Assembly: GCF_016745425.1 (NCBI RefSeq)
Contig: NZ_JAERVK010000009.1
Coordinates: forward strand, 164,274 to 228,273
DNA from: Candidatus Methylomicrobium oryzae
GTDB taxonomy: Bacteria; Pseudomonadota; Gammaproteobacteria; Methylococcales; Methylomonadaceae
Direction of reading: 5' to 3'
Length of the DNA stretch: 64,000 nt
Made by a program: the position numbers and the translations under genes. This document shows positions 19,391 to 27,824 of this stretch, in pieces; within the stretch, counting starts at the first letter, position 1; each line of letters starts with the position of its first letter. The notes under the pieces are model-generated. The model did not search any database. It was given only the letters and a program-made list of their open reading frames with translations, and was not told where the DNA came from.

Positions 19391-22300
19391 ATGCAGAACA
19401 AAAGACGAATTTTACCCAAAATAGTGCTGTTAGGCCTATTGGCAGGTTTGCTGATAGTCGGTATTGCAGTCGTCAAATTTGTACGCGAAGAGGTCGAAAC
19501 TTCGCGGTATCAGGCGCACTATCTCTCTAACATCGGCAAACGGATCAGCTTCAGACTTGAAAAGGGCCCGAGCCCGTCGATACGCTACCCCGAATACGGC
19601 CCGTACGACCAGCGCATGGGCTATACCTTGTTGCCCGAAGCGGTCGACCGGATGACCCAGGCCGGGTTTTCGGTATCTGCCCAGGCCGTCTCCTCGCCAA
19701 TGCTGACCCAATTGGTCGACGACGGTTTTTTTTCGATCTATCACGAAAAGACCCAGGCCGGCCTCAAGATCTACGATCAGACCAACCAGCTGATTTTCAG
19801 AAACACCTACCCCAACCATGGTTATCCCAGTTTCGAGTCGATACCGCCGTTAGTGCTCTATACCTTGCTGTTCATCGAAAACCGCGAATTGCTGAATGAA
19901 GCGAAGGTAACTTTGAACCCGGCCGTCGAATGGGACCGCCTGGGTTATGCCAGCCTGCAGATGGTCGCCAACAAGCTGGGTGTAGATAAGAATGTGCCCG
20001 GCGGCAGCACACTGGCGACCCAGATCGAAAAATACCGGCATTCCCCCAATGGTTATACCAATTCCGTCATCGACAAATTCCGTCAGATGGGATCGGCCTC
20101 GATCCGTGCTTACCTGTGGGGAGCCGATACCCGCGAAATGCGCCGCCAGATCGCGCTGGCCTACCTTAATTCGATGCCACTGTCGGCTGCGCCGAAAGTA
20201 GGCGAAGTGCATGGCTTGGGCGATGGCCTGGCGGCCTGGTTCGGCGCCGATTTCGACGAGGTGAACAACCTGCTGCGCGCGGCAACGCAAAACTCCGGAG
20301 AAAGCGTTACCGACCGGCAAGCGACCGCTTTCCGCCAGGTGCTCTGCATTCTCTTGTCGCAAAGGCGGCCTTCCCATTTTCTGGGGCCGGGCTTTCATGC
20401 CCTGCAGACGCTGGCGAATAGCTATCTTAGGCTGATGGCCGATGCCGGCGTGATTTCCGGGGCGCTGCGCGACCGGGCCTTAAAGGCCGAGACGCTCAAG
20501 CCGCTGCCTGCAGAATCGATGCCTGTTACGCAATTCGTTTCCGAAAAAAAGACGCAAGCCGTATTGCGCGCCCGGCTCGCGCAGGCATTGAATGTTAAAA
20601 CGATTTATGACCTCGACCGGTTGGATTTAACCGCCAAGACCACGATTGATTACAATACTCAGCAAGCCGTGGCGACCGCCCTGCGCAAGCTCAGCGATCC
20701 CGAGGAGGCGCGAGCGGCCGGCGCTTTCGGCGAGCGGCGGCTGAATGAAAACGTCGACCTGTCGCGTGTTGTCTATAGCTTGATGTTGTTCGAAAAAACG
20801 CCGAAAGGCAATTTTTTGCGCGTGCAGACCGACAACCTGGACCAGCCGCTCGACATCAATGAGGGAATCCGCCTGGATTTGGGCTCTACCTCCAAATTGC
20901 GCACGATGGTGCTTTACCTACAACTGGTCGCGGAGCTTTATCAGCAGTACCACGGCCAGTCATTGGAAGAATTGAATAAAGTGGTGCTGCATCCCCGGGA
21001 CTATCTGAGCGACTGGGTCATTACCCAATTGAAAGCGCAGCCCAAAATCGGCCTGCAGACGATATTGGATCAGGCGCTGGACCGTAAATATTCGGCCAGC
21101 CCGGGTGAATATTTCTTTACCGGCGGCGGACTTCACCATTTCAATAATTTCCAGAAGAGCGACGACTATCAGATCATGTCGGTGCGGGATGCGCTCCGCG
21201 ATTCGGTCAACCTGGTATTCATCCGCCTGATGCGCGATATAGTTTACCATTACCAGTACAGACCTGATGGCATAGCGCGCTGGCTCGACGATCCGGAAAG
21301 CCCAAAGCGCCAGGAATATCTCGAACGGTTTGCCGATCGGGAAGCGCAGGTTTATCTTGGCCGTTTTTTCGCCAAGGTGCAGGGAAAAAGCGAAGCGGAA
21401 CGTCTCGATATGCTCGCCAAGCGCGTATGGCTGAAGTCCTCGCGGCTGACGATGTTGTATCGGGCGATTTATCCCGATCATGACGTGGAGCAACTGAACA
21501 AATTCTTGCGCAACTATCTTCCGAAACAGATCCTGGACAAGGAAGACATTTACGCCCTTTACGATAAATATTCGGCGGACAAATTCGACCTGCAGGATCA
21601 GGGCTATATTACCAAGATTCATCCGCTCGAATTATGGCTGGCCGGTTATTTGGCCGAACATCCGCAGGCGACCCGCGAGGAAGTGATTGCGGCCAGCGCC
21701 AAGCAGCGCCTGGAAGTCTACCGCTGGCTGTTGAAGAGCAAAAGGAAGAAGGCCGGGCAGCAGCACCGCATTATGAGCATGCTCGAAGCGGAGGCATTTC
21801 AGAAAATCCATGCCGCCTGGAAGCAGGTCGGTTATCCGTTCGGCAGGTTGACGCCATCGTATGCGACTTCGATCGGCGCCTCGGGCGATCGGCCGGCGGC
21901 GCTGGCCGATCTGGTCGGCGTCATTTTGAACGACGGGGTTAGAATGCCCTCTGTCCGCTTCGAAAATCTGCACTTCGCGGAAGGAACGCCTTACGAAACG
22001 ATTCTGGATAAAACGCCGAACGAAGGGAAGCGCGTCTTCCCGCCCGAGGTGGCACGGGCAGCCAGAAGCGCTATGGTCGGCGTTGTCGAAGGCGGCACCG
22101 CGGCGCGCCTGAAGGGAGTTTACACTGATAATCAGGGCCAGGTGATCCCGATAGGCGGAAAAACCGGTACCGGGGATCACCGCAAGGAGATGTTCAATGC
22201 CCGTGGCCACATGATCGGTTCGCAGTTCATCAGCCGTGCGGCCGTGTTTACCTTTTTCATGGGTGACCGGTTCTTCGGCGTGATCACCGCCTATGTAGCA

Positions 22301-22459
22301 GGCAAAGACGCTGGAGACTATCATTTCACCAGTTCGCTGCCCGTGCAGATCGTCCGCTTCTTGAAGCCGACGTTGATGCCTTTGTTGAATCGGTCCGTGG
22401 ACGATGGTAGCGGAAACACTCTTCCGGAGCCGAAAATGGCGATGGTTTCGGGGCAATAA
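19391..22459 (+). CDS. Divergent bifunctional penicillin-binding protein (GT51 plus transpeptidase)
   Basis: A 1022-residue inner-membrane anchored protein (one helix at about 9-29). A glycosyltransferase 51 domain follows (about 130-310): catalytic Glu163 in the variant block FIENRELL (family norm EDR-F-H) and GGSTLATQIEKY at 204-215. The transpeptidase region is spread over about 430-1000: SxxK as STSK at 499-502, SVN near 600, and KTGTGD at 924-929. It is longer and more divergent than PBP1a/1b, with a roughly 200-residue helical insertion between the SxN and KTG motifs. Such proteins polymerise and crosslink peptidoglycan. It is monocistronic or followed by the hydrolase gene 64 bases on. 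ATG start at 19391 lacks a strong ribosome site. Confidence 0.8.
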   Translation: MQNKRRILPKIVLLGLLAGLLIVGIAVVKFVREEVETSRYQAHYLSNIGKRISFRLEKGPSPSIRYPEYGPYDQRMGYTLLPEAVDRMTQAGFSVSAQAVSSPMLTQLVDDGFFSIYHEKTQAGLKIYDQTNQLIFRNTYPNHGYPSFESIPPLVLYTLLFIENRELLNEAKVTLNPAVEWDRLGYASLQMVANKLGVDKNVPGGSTLATQIEKYRHSPNGYTNSVIDKFRQMGSASIRAYLWGADTREMRRQIALAYLNSMPLSAAPKVGEVHGLGDGLAAWFGADFDEVNNLLRAATQNSGESVTDRQATAFRQVLCILLSQRRPSHFLGPGFHALQTLANSYLRLMADAGVISGALRDRALKAETLKPLPAESMPVTQFVSEKKTQAVLRARLAQALNVKTIYDLDRLDLTAKTTIDYNTQQAVATALRKLSDPEEARAAGAFGERRLNENVDLSRVVYSLMLFEKTPKGNFLRVQTDNLDQPLDINEGIRLDLGSTSKLRTMVLYLQLVAELYQQYHGQSLEELNKVVLHPRDYLSDWVITQLKAQPKIGLQTILDQALDRKYSASPGEYFFTGGGLHHFNNFQKSDDYQIMSVRDALRDSVNLVFIRLMRDIVYHYQYRPDGIARWLDDPESPKRQEYLERFADREAQVYLGRFFAKVQGKSEAERLDMLAKRVWLKSSRLTMLYRAIYPDHDVEQLNKFLRNYLPKQILDKEDIYALYDKYSADKFDLQDQGYITKIHPLELWLAGYLAEHPQATREEVIAASAKQRLEVYRWLLKSKRKKAGQQHRIMSMLEAEAFQKIHAAWKQVGYPFGRLTPSYATSIGASGDRPAALADLVGVILNDGVRMPSVRFENLHFAEGTPYETILDKTPNEGKRVFPPEVARAARSAMVGVVEGGTAARLKGVYTDNQGQVIPIGGKTGTGDHRKEMFNARGHMIGSQFISRAAVFTFFMGDRFFGVITAYVAGKDAGDYHFTSSLPVQIVRFLKPTLMPLLNRSVDDGSGNTLPEPKMAMVSGQ

Positions 22460-22523
22460 TTGTGCGGCGGGCCGGGCGGGCTGCAAGTCAGGAGGCTGGT
22501 CCGCAATTCCCGCTTGCCGCTTC

Positions 22524-23327
22524 ATGAACCATTCCCGCCTGATGTTCTTGTTGTTGATCTATTTGCTGATTCTGCTGGCGGCATTTCTGATGCAGCGCAA
22601 GATGATGTACTTCCCGTCCCGCTTTACTCCGGCGCAGCAGGACCAATTGATGCAGGCACTGGACCTGCAAGTTTGGCCGTCGGTCAACGACCGGCGGGCT
22701 ATCATCAGCCGGACACCGGTCGAAAAGCCGAAAGGTACCGTGCTGGTTTTTCACGGCAATGCCGGCGCGGCGCTGCACCGGACCTATTACATCGAGGCTT
22801 TGCAGCGCTTGGGTTTTCGGGTTCTGATCGCCGAATATCCGGGATACGGCGCGCGCGAGGGCTCGCCTTCCGAAGCGGCATTGATCGAGGACGGCATTGC
22901 GACGGCGAAACAGGCACTGCAAGCGTACAAGGAGCCTTTGTTCCTGTGCGGCGAATCACTCGGCAGCGGGGTTGCGGCGGGGGTTGCCGCTTCACACCAG
23001 GTGCCGATTCGGGGACTATTGCTGATTACGCCGTTCGATACGATGGCAAAAGTCGCGCAGCGTCACTACTGGTTTCTGCTCGCGCGCTGGCTGGTCAGAG
23101 ATAAATTCGACAATGTCGCGAGACTGCGCGGTTTCAAAGGTCCCATTGCGGTAGTTCTGGCCGGGAGGGACGAAGTGATTCCGAATCGGAACACGCTCGC
23201 CTTGTTCGAGACGCTGCCCGCGAAAAAAAAACTCTGGCGTTTCGAAAATGCGGGGCACAACAGCCTGCTGTTGGAGTCCTGGCGTCCCTGGTGGCAGGAA
23301 GCGATGCAGTTTATCGCTCCTCAGTAA
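22524..23327 (+). CDS. Membrane-anchored alpha/beta hydrolase
   Basis: A 267-residue alpha/beta hydrolase with an N-terminal transmembrane helix (about 7-23). The catalytic triad is visible: Ser145 in the elbow GESLGSG, Asp216 in AGRDEVIP and His245 in NAGHNSL; the oxyanion segment is FHGNAGAAL. This matches the YqiK/Bem46-like serine hydrolases of unknown substrate. ATG at 22524 is chosen because upstream codons of the frame (from 22404) lie in the end of the PBP gene in another frame. The 3' end overlaps the converging alcohol dehydrogenase gene by 7 bases. Confidence 0.85.
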   Translation: MNHSRLMFLLLIYLLILLAAFLMQRKMMYFPSRFTPAQQDQLMQALDLQVWPSVNDRRAIISRTPVEKPKGTVLVFHGNAGAALHRTYYIEALQRLGFRVLIAEYPGYGAREGSPSEAALIEDGIATAKQALQAYKEPLFLCGESLGSGVAAGVAASHQVPIRGLLLITPFDTMAKVAQRHYWFLLARWLVRDKFDNVARLRGFKGPIAVVLAGRDEVIPNRNTLALFETLPAKKKLWRFENAGHNSLLLESWRPWWQEAMQFIAPQ

Positions 23328-24379
23328 ACGGGCAATTGCTTCATACTTGCCATATCGATCACGAAGCGGTAACGCACGTCGCTTTTCAGCGTCCGTTCGT
23401 ACGCTTCGTTGATGTTCTGCATCGGGATTACCTCCACGTCGGCCGCGACGCCATGGTTACCGCAAAAATCCAGCATTTCCTGCGTTTCGCGAATCCCGCC
23501 GATCATGGAGCCGGCCAGGCGCCGGCGTCCCGTAACCAGTGGCCATGCGGCCAATGGAGTAGGGCCGGGCAGGCCGACCAACACCATGGTGCCGTCGAGG
23601 CCGAGCAGATTCAAGTAAGCATTGTAGTCGTGCATTGCCGAGACCGTATCGAGAATGAAACTGAAACGGCCGGCATTTTGGGTAAAGGCTTCTGCTTCGC
23701 GGGTCACGATGAAATCGTCGGCGCCGAGTTTGAGCGCATCGTCGCGTTTGCCCGGCGAATGGCTCAACACGGTCACATGCGCGCCGAATGCCTTGCCGAG
23801 CTTGACGCCCATGTGCCCAAGGCCGCCGAGTCCAACGATCGCGATCCTGTCGCCGGGACTAACACCGAAACGGCGCAGCGGCGAATAGGTGGTAATGCCC
23901 GCGCAAAGCAGCGGTGCGGCGCGCTCCGGGGGAATGCCTTCGGGGATGCGCACGACATACGATTCGTCGATGGTAATTCGGGTCGAATAACCGCCGTAGG
24001 TCGGCGTTTGGCCGTCCTGTTCCCGCGAATTGTAGGTAAAGCTCGCGCCGCGCCGGCAATACTGTTCTTCGCCTGCCTCGCAGGCGGCGCATTGCCGGCA
24101 CGAATCGACGAAACAGCCGATGCCGACTGTATCGCCGACCTTCCAACGGCTGACCTCACTGCCGGTTTGCGCCACGACCCCGATAATCTCATGGCCCGGC
24201 ACCATCGGAAAAATCGCCCCTCCCCATTCGTCGCGCGCCTGATGAATATCGGAATGACAGACGCCACAGTACAGAATATCGATCAATACGTCGTGCGTGC
24301 CGGGATCGCGGCGATCGATCGTGAACGGAGCCAGGGGCGATGTGGCGCTGGCGGCGGCATAGGCGGGCGTTTTGATCAT
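23321..24379 (-). CDS. Zinc-dependent NAD(P) alcohol dehydrogenase (YahK/CAD type)
   Basis: A 352-residue medium-chain dehydrogenase. The catalytic zinc ligands are in GVCHSD and PGHEIIG, the structural zinc is bound by the four cysteines of CRQCAACEAGEEQYC, and the Rossmann glycine motif is GLGGLGHMG. The family (broad-specificity aldehyde reductases related to YahK and cinnamyl alcohol dehydrogenase) usually uses NADPH to reduce aldehydes. A role in aldehyde detoxification would suit a methylotroph but is inference. It overlaps the hydrolase 3' end and is preceded upstream by AGGAAATT close to the ATG. Confidence 0.92.
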   Translation of the reverse strand: MIKTPAYAAASATSPLAPFTIDRRDPGTHDVLIDILYCGVCHSDIHQARDEWGGAIFPMVPGHEIIGVVAQTGSEVSRWKVGDTVGIGCFVDSCRQCAACEAGEEQYCRRGASFTYNSREQDGQTPTYGGYSTRITIDESYVVRIPEGIPPERAAPLLCAGITTYSPLRRFGVSPGDRIAIVGLGGLGHMGVKLGKAFGAHVTVLSHSPGKRDDALKLGADDFIVTREAEAFTQNAGRFSFILDTVSAMHDYNAYLNLLGLDGTMVLVGLPGPTPLAAWPLVTGRRRLAGSMIGGIRETQEMLDFCGNHGVAADVEVIPMQNINEAYERTLKSDVRYRFVIDMASMKQLPVY

Positions 24380-24538
24380 AGTAATTTCCTCTCAATGGTT
24401 TATAGGGATTCTAAAATTCGACATATGCGAGGATCGGATATATCCCACTTCGGGAAAGCACGTTTTCTTTAGCGGATAGAGGAGCCGCACAGAAACGCCA
24501 AAGGGGTCTCGGCATTCATCGGGATTCGGTTGAGCAAA

Positions 24539-24620
24539 GTGTAGGGTACGCTGCGCGTACCTTCTCGGGGGGCTGATTTACTGGAAACACTCAAAAAGGT
24601 ACGCGCAGCGTACCCTACAC
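24539..24620. repeat. Hairpin repeat, copy 1 of 3 (GTAGGGTACGC type)
   Basis: Perfect 25-base inverted arms (24539-24563 and 24596-24620) beginning GTGTAGGGTACGCTGCGCGT, with a 32-base spacer. The same arms recur at 48107-48186 and 50312-50371. The element lies 20 bases past the stop of the minus-strand Dabb gene. It resembles REP/BIME-type palindromes found dispersed at gene ends. Confidence 0.9.
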
Positions 24621-24640
24621 ATGGAATTCAAAACCCGCCG

Positions 24641-25054
24641 TCAATCCGCAAAATCGTAAACCTTATAATGACTGACCAGCGGCTTCAAGACTTCCTGAAT
24701 CACCTTCTGATGTTCCGGATGTTTCGAATAATTTTCCAGGGCTTCCTTGTTTTCGAACGTGGCGGAAACCGCGACGTCGAAACTATCGTCGACCGACGGG
24801 CTCGAATGTTCGCGTTTGATGCCGGCGACAGGCCCGATGTCGTAACTGACTACGCCCGGCAGTTTCGACAGCCGCTTGCTGCCCTCGATATATTTCCGCC
24901 GTGCTTCCGGATCGCCGTGCTGTTTCAGCCAGATGATCACGACGTGATGCACCTTGCCGTCGATGTGGGCCGCCGGCCGCTCGGCATGCGCGGCATTGCC
25001 GAGGCCGAGGGTGGCTAAAAGAATGGCCAGGCGTTTGAAATGGACTGTTTTCAT
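24641..25054 (-). CDS. Exported Dabb-domain protein
   Basis: A 137-residue protein with a signal peptide ending near AHA (residue 24) and a stress-responsive alpha/beta barrel (Dabb) domain: VHHVVIIWLKQHGD, then KLPGVVSYDIGPV and FDVAVSATFENKEALENYSKHPEHQ. The Dabb fold is a dimeric ferredoxin-like barrel; cytoplasmic members act in stress or polyketide cyclisation, while the role of exported ones is unknown. GGAGG precedes the start. It stands alone, with a hairpin repeat just after its stop. Confidence 0.85.
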   Translation of the reverse strand: MKTVHFKRLAILLATLGLGNAAHAERPAAHIDGKVHHVVIIWLKQHGDPEARRKYIEGSKRLSKLPGVVSYDIGPVAGIKREHSSPSVDDSFDVAVSATFENKEALENYSKHPEHQKVIQEVLKPLVSHYKVYDFAD

Positions 25055-25202
25055 GAACTAACCTCCTGTAATTTAAAAGGGTGTGAAGGGTTGCAAGTGT
25101 ACCAGAAATTATGCGGATCTATTGGAACCCTCGGGGTGAGATTGCCAATAAAACCGGCTATGATAATAACCCGTAAAAGTGATCTTGAGGATATTCGACG
25201 GG

Positions 25203-26666
25203 ATGCAAAAATTGCCAGAAATGCTCTACCGCGCCGCCCAAGTCAGAGAACTTGACCGGCTCGCGATCGAAGAATTCAACATTCCCGGCTACGCGCTGAT
25301 GTGCAGGGCGGGCAGCGCCGTATTCGGATGCCTGACCGGAAAATGGCCAACAGTGCGGTCGCTGGCGGTATTTTGCGGCAGCGGCAATAATGCGGGAGAC
25401 GGTTATGTGGTCGCGCGTCTGGCAAGAGAAGCCGGATTGGACGCCCTGGCGGTTTGTGTCGGTAATCCCGAAAAGCTGAAAGGCGATGCGCTGACGGCCT
25501 ATCGGGATTATGTTCAGGCAGGAGGTCCGGTAAAGACATTTGAAACGGAGCATGCGATTGAGGCCGATCTGGTGGTCGACGCGTTGCTCGGCACCGGCCT
25601 GGACCGGCCGGTAACCGGGCTTTACGCGGAGGCGATTTCGGCAATCAACCGGTCCGGCTTGCCTGTCGTGGCGGTCGATATCCCCTCCGGCCTGAATGCG
25701 GATACCGGCAATCCGCTGGGCTGTACCGTGAAGGCCGACTGCACGGCGACTTTTATCGGGCTAAAACAGGGCCTCTTTACCGGCCAAGCGGCCGAATATG
25801 CGGGCGAGATCGTTTATGACGGGCTGGCGGTGCCGGACGCTGTTTTTGATCGAGTGAAACCCGAGGTTTTCCTCGTCGGCCAAAAACCGCTGATGCCTCG
25901 CCGCCGCTGTGCGCACAAAGGCAACATGGGGCATGTGCTGGTCGTCGGCGGCGACCTGGGATTTTCGGGGGCGGCGCGGATGGCCGGCGAGGCGGCTTTG
26001 CGGATCGGCGCCGGCCTGGTCAGCATCGCGACGCGGAGCGAGCATGCCGGCTTGATGAATTTGAACCGGCCGGAGCTGATGTGCCGCGGCGTCGAAAGTG
26101 AGAGGGATTTGCTCCCACTGTTGGATAAGGCCAATGTCGTGGCGCTGGGGCCGGGGCTGGGACAGAAGGAGTGGGGCAGAACCCTGTTCGGCGCCGTATT
26201 GCAGTCCGAAAAACCAATCGTGCTCGATGCGGACGGCTTGAATCTGTTGGCGTCAATGCCGATGAGCAAATCCTATTGGATACTGACCCCGCATCCCGGC
26301 GAAGCGGGACGCTTGCTGCACGGTTCCGCGCAATCCGTCGAACAGGACCGATTCTCTGCGGTGTCGGCGATCCGGGCGGCTTATGGCGGCATCGCGGTAT
26401 TGAAAGGCGCGGGCACCCTGATCGCGAGCCACTCGCGAATTGCCGTGTCGACGAGCGGTAATCCGGGCATGGCCTCGGGCGGAATGGGCGATGTGCTGTC
26501 CGGCGTGATCGCGGGACTGATCGCGCAGGGTCTTGATTTGCAGGAAGCGGCGGAGCGAGGCGTGTTCCTGCACGGCCGCGCCGCCGATCTGGCGGCCGCC
26601 AGAGACGGAGAACGCGGCTTATTGGCGACCGATTTATTGCCTTTTTTGAGACAATTGGTGAATTAA
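25203..26666 (+). CDS. nnr: Bifunctional NAD(P)HX epimerase / dehydratase
   Basis: A 487-residue fusion that repairs hydrated NADH and NADPH. The N-terminal epimerase domain (about 1-210) has GSGNNAGDGYVVARLA; the C-terminal ADP/ATP-dependent dehydratase (about 220-485) has KGNMGHVLVVGGDLGFSGAA, TPHPGEAGRLL and GNPGMASGGMGDVLSG. ATG at 25203 (MQKLPEMLYRAAQ) is the usual family start; a GTG eight codons upstream is the alternative. The stop overlaps the tsaE start by one base (TAATG), the common nnr-tsaE pairing. Confidence 0.94.
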   Translation: MQKLPEMLYRAAQVRELDRLAIEEFNIPGYALMCRAGSAVFGCLTGKWPTVRSLAVFCGSGNNAGDGYVVARLAREAGLDALAVCVGNPEKLKGDALTAYRDYVQAGGPVKTFETEHAIEADLVVDALLGTGLDRPVTGLYAEAISAINRSGLPVVAVDIPSGLNADTGNPLGCTVKADCTATFIGLKQGLFTGQAAEYAGEIVYDGLAVPDAVFDRVKPEVFLVGQKPLMPRRRCAHKGNMGHVLVVGGDLGFSGAARMAGEAALRIGAGLVSIATRSEHAGLMNLNRPELMCRGVESERDLLPLLDKANVVALGPGLGQKEWGRTLFGAVLQSEKPIVLDADGLNLLASMPMSKSYWILTPHPGEAGRLLHGSAQSVEQDRFSAVSAIRAAYGGIAVLKGAGTLIASHSRIAVSTSGNPGMASGGMGDVLSGVIAGLIAQGLDLQEAAERGVFLHGRAADLAAARDGERGLLATDLLPFLRQLVN

Positions 26667-27112
26667 TGCAGCGTTATTTGCAATCGGCGGAAGCCACTGA
26701 ACAGTTCGGCGCGGCGTTATGGCGCCTGTTGCCGCCGAAATGCTTGGTGTTCCTGCATGGCGACCTGGGGGCGGGAAAAACGACGCTGGTCCGCGGTTTT
26801 TTACAGGCGGCGGGCCATGTCGGCGCGGTTAAGAGCCCGACGTACACGCTGGTCGAAGAGTACCGGATTGGTGGCCGGAAAATCTATCATTTCGATTTAT
26901 ACCGTTTGGCCGATCCGGAAGAACTGGAATGGATCGGGATTCGTGATTACCTGGACGAGGAGTCCATCTGCATCGTCGAGTGGCCCGAGATGGGAGAAGG
27001 GATGCTGCCTGCGGCAGATGTATCGATCTGTTTGAGTGTGCAGGATGCGGGCAGGTTAATCGATATCGAAGTTTTTTCGGACGAGTTAAAGCGTCTTTGT
27101 ACCCGTCTGTAA
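26666..27112 (+). CDS. tsaE: tRNA threonylcarbamoyladenosine ATPase TsaE
   Basis: A 148-residue P-loop ATPase that works with TsaB and TsaD to place t6A at position 37 of ANN-decoding tRNAs. Walker A is GDLGAGKTT at 32-40; SPTYTLVEEY and HFDLYRL are diagnostic, as is VEWPEMGEGMLP. It overlaps nnr by one base. In many Gammaproteobacteria amiB/amiC follows tsaE; here the AMIN-amidase gene is 9.5 kb away on the other strand and a small unknown gene follows instead. Confidence 0.95.
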   Translation: MQRYLQSAEATEQFGAALWRLLPPKCLVFLHGDLGAGKTTLVRGFLQAAGHVGAVKSPTYTLVEEYRIGGRKIYHFDLYRLADPEELEWIGIRDYLDEESICIVEWPEMGEGMLPAADVSICLSVQDAGRLIDIEVFSDELKRLCTRL

Positions 27113-27259
27113 TGCCGGATCGCCGCATCAAATCAACAATGCGCTTGGCAGAGGCTTTCTAGGCCGCAACGGCGATCAAATCCGTAAAAGATCGCATGCT
27201 TCTGCTGGGTTTTGCTATTATTAAGTTAATATCGTTTTTATTTAGGCAATGGGATCAAC

Positions 27260-27505
27260 GTGTTTCGAGCAGAAAGAATTTACAGCCAGAGTAATCCAAA
27301 AACGGGAATGATAGAGTGGTTTTTTTCCGCGCGGGAAGGCAACTTCGGACCTTTTGACAGCAAAGAAATAGCGACCAAAGAGCTTCAAGCCTTTATTAAT
27401 CTTTGTATCAAAAACGGCGACGACGGCGGGCGCGGAGGCGGCGGAAAATCTAAGAAATTAAGTCTTGAGCCGGTGCACGACTTTGTTTTCAAGCGACGGG
27501 AGTAA
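27260..27505 (+). CDS. Small conserved-looking protein of unknown function
   Basis: An 81-residue protein not confidently recognised. It starts with GTG at 27260, preceded by GGGA 6 bases upstream. The core WFFSAREGNFGPFDSKEIA followed by ELQAFINLCI resembles the pattern of small proteins with a 'tREG-GPF-S---A---L--FI' motif (DUF6316-like, from memory). A glycine-rich loop GGRGGGGKSKK and a basic tail follow. No signal or membrane segment. The base composition fits neighbours. It is separated by 147 bases from tsaE and probably has its own promoter in the AT-rich gap. Confidence 0.6.
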   Translation: MFRAERIYSQSNPKTGMIEWFFSAREGNFGPFDSKEIATKELQAFINLCIKNGDDGGRGGGGKSKKLSLEPVHDFVFKRRE

Positions 27506-27824
27506 AGAGGATCTATCGTGGCGGATTGTTCTGTTAATATGTTTTTTCGTTTTTACATTATGTTCTTGTTTCTTTAAGAAGCTTGGAATAAGGGCAATAG
27601 CGTCTGTCCCCTACTAAACCTGCCGGAAAATGATACGATTTATCGCCTCGGCGTCGGTATGAAGGCGGGCTCCACCCTTCATATTTACTTTGTGAGTAAT
27701 ACTCCGACTCTACCAAAGGCGCGTTGCCGGCGGTTGATTTCCGATTCAATACGGTCATTCACAAAAAATAGGCACTGCCCACTTGCCAGGAATAATTCAG
27801 CGGGCAACAGCCTTCGACGCCATC
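27506..27824. other. Intergenic, nothing recognised
   Basis: About 320 bases between converging genes, lower in GC than its surroundings. Open frames here have no family match; no hairpin with a T-tract was seen. Confidence 0.5.
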
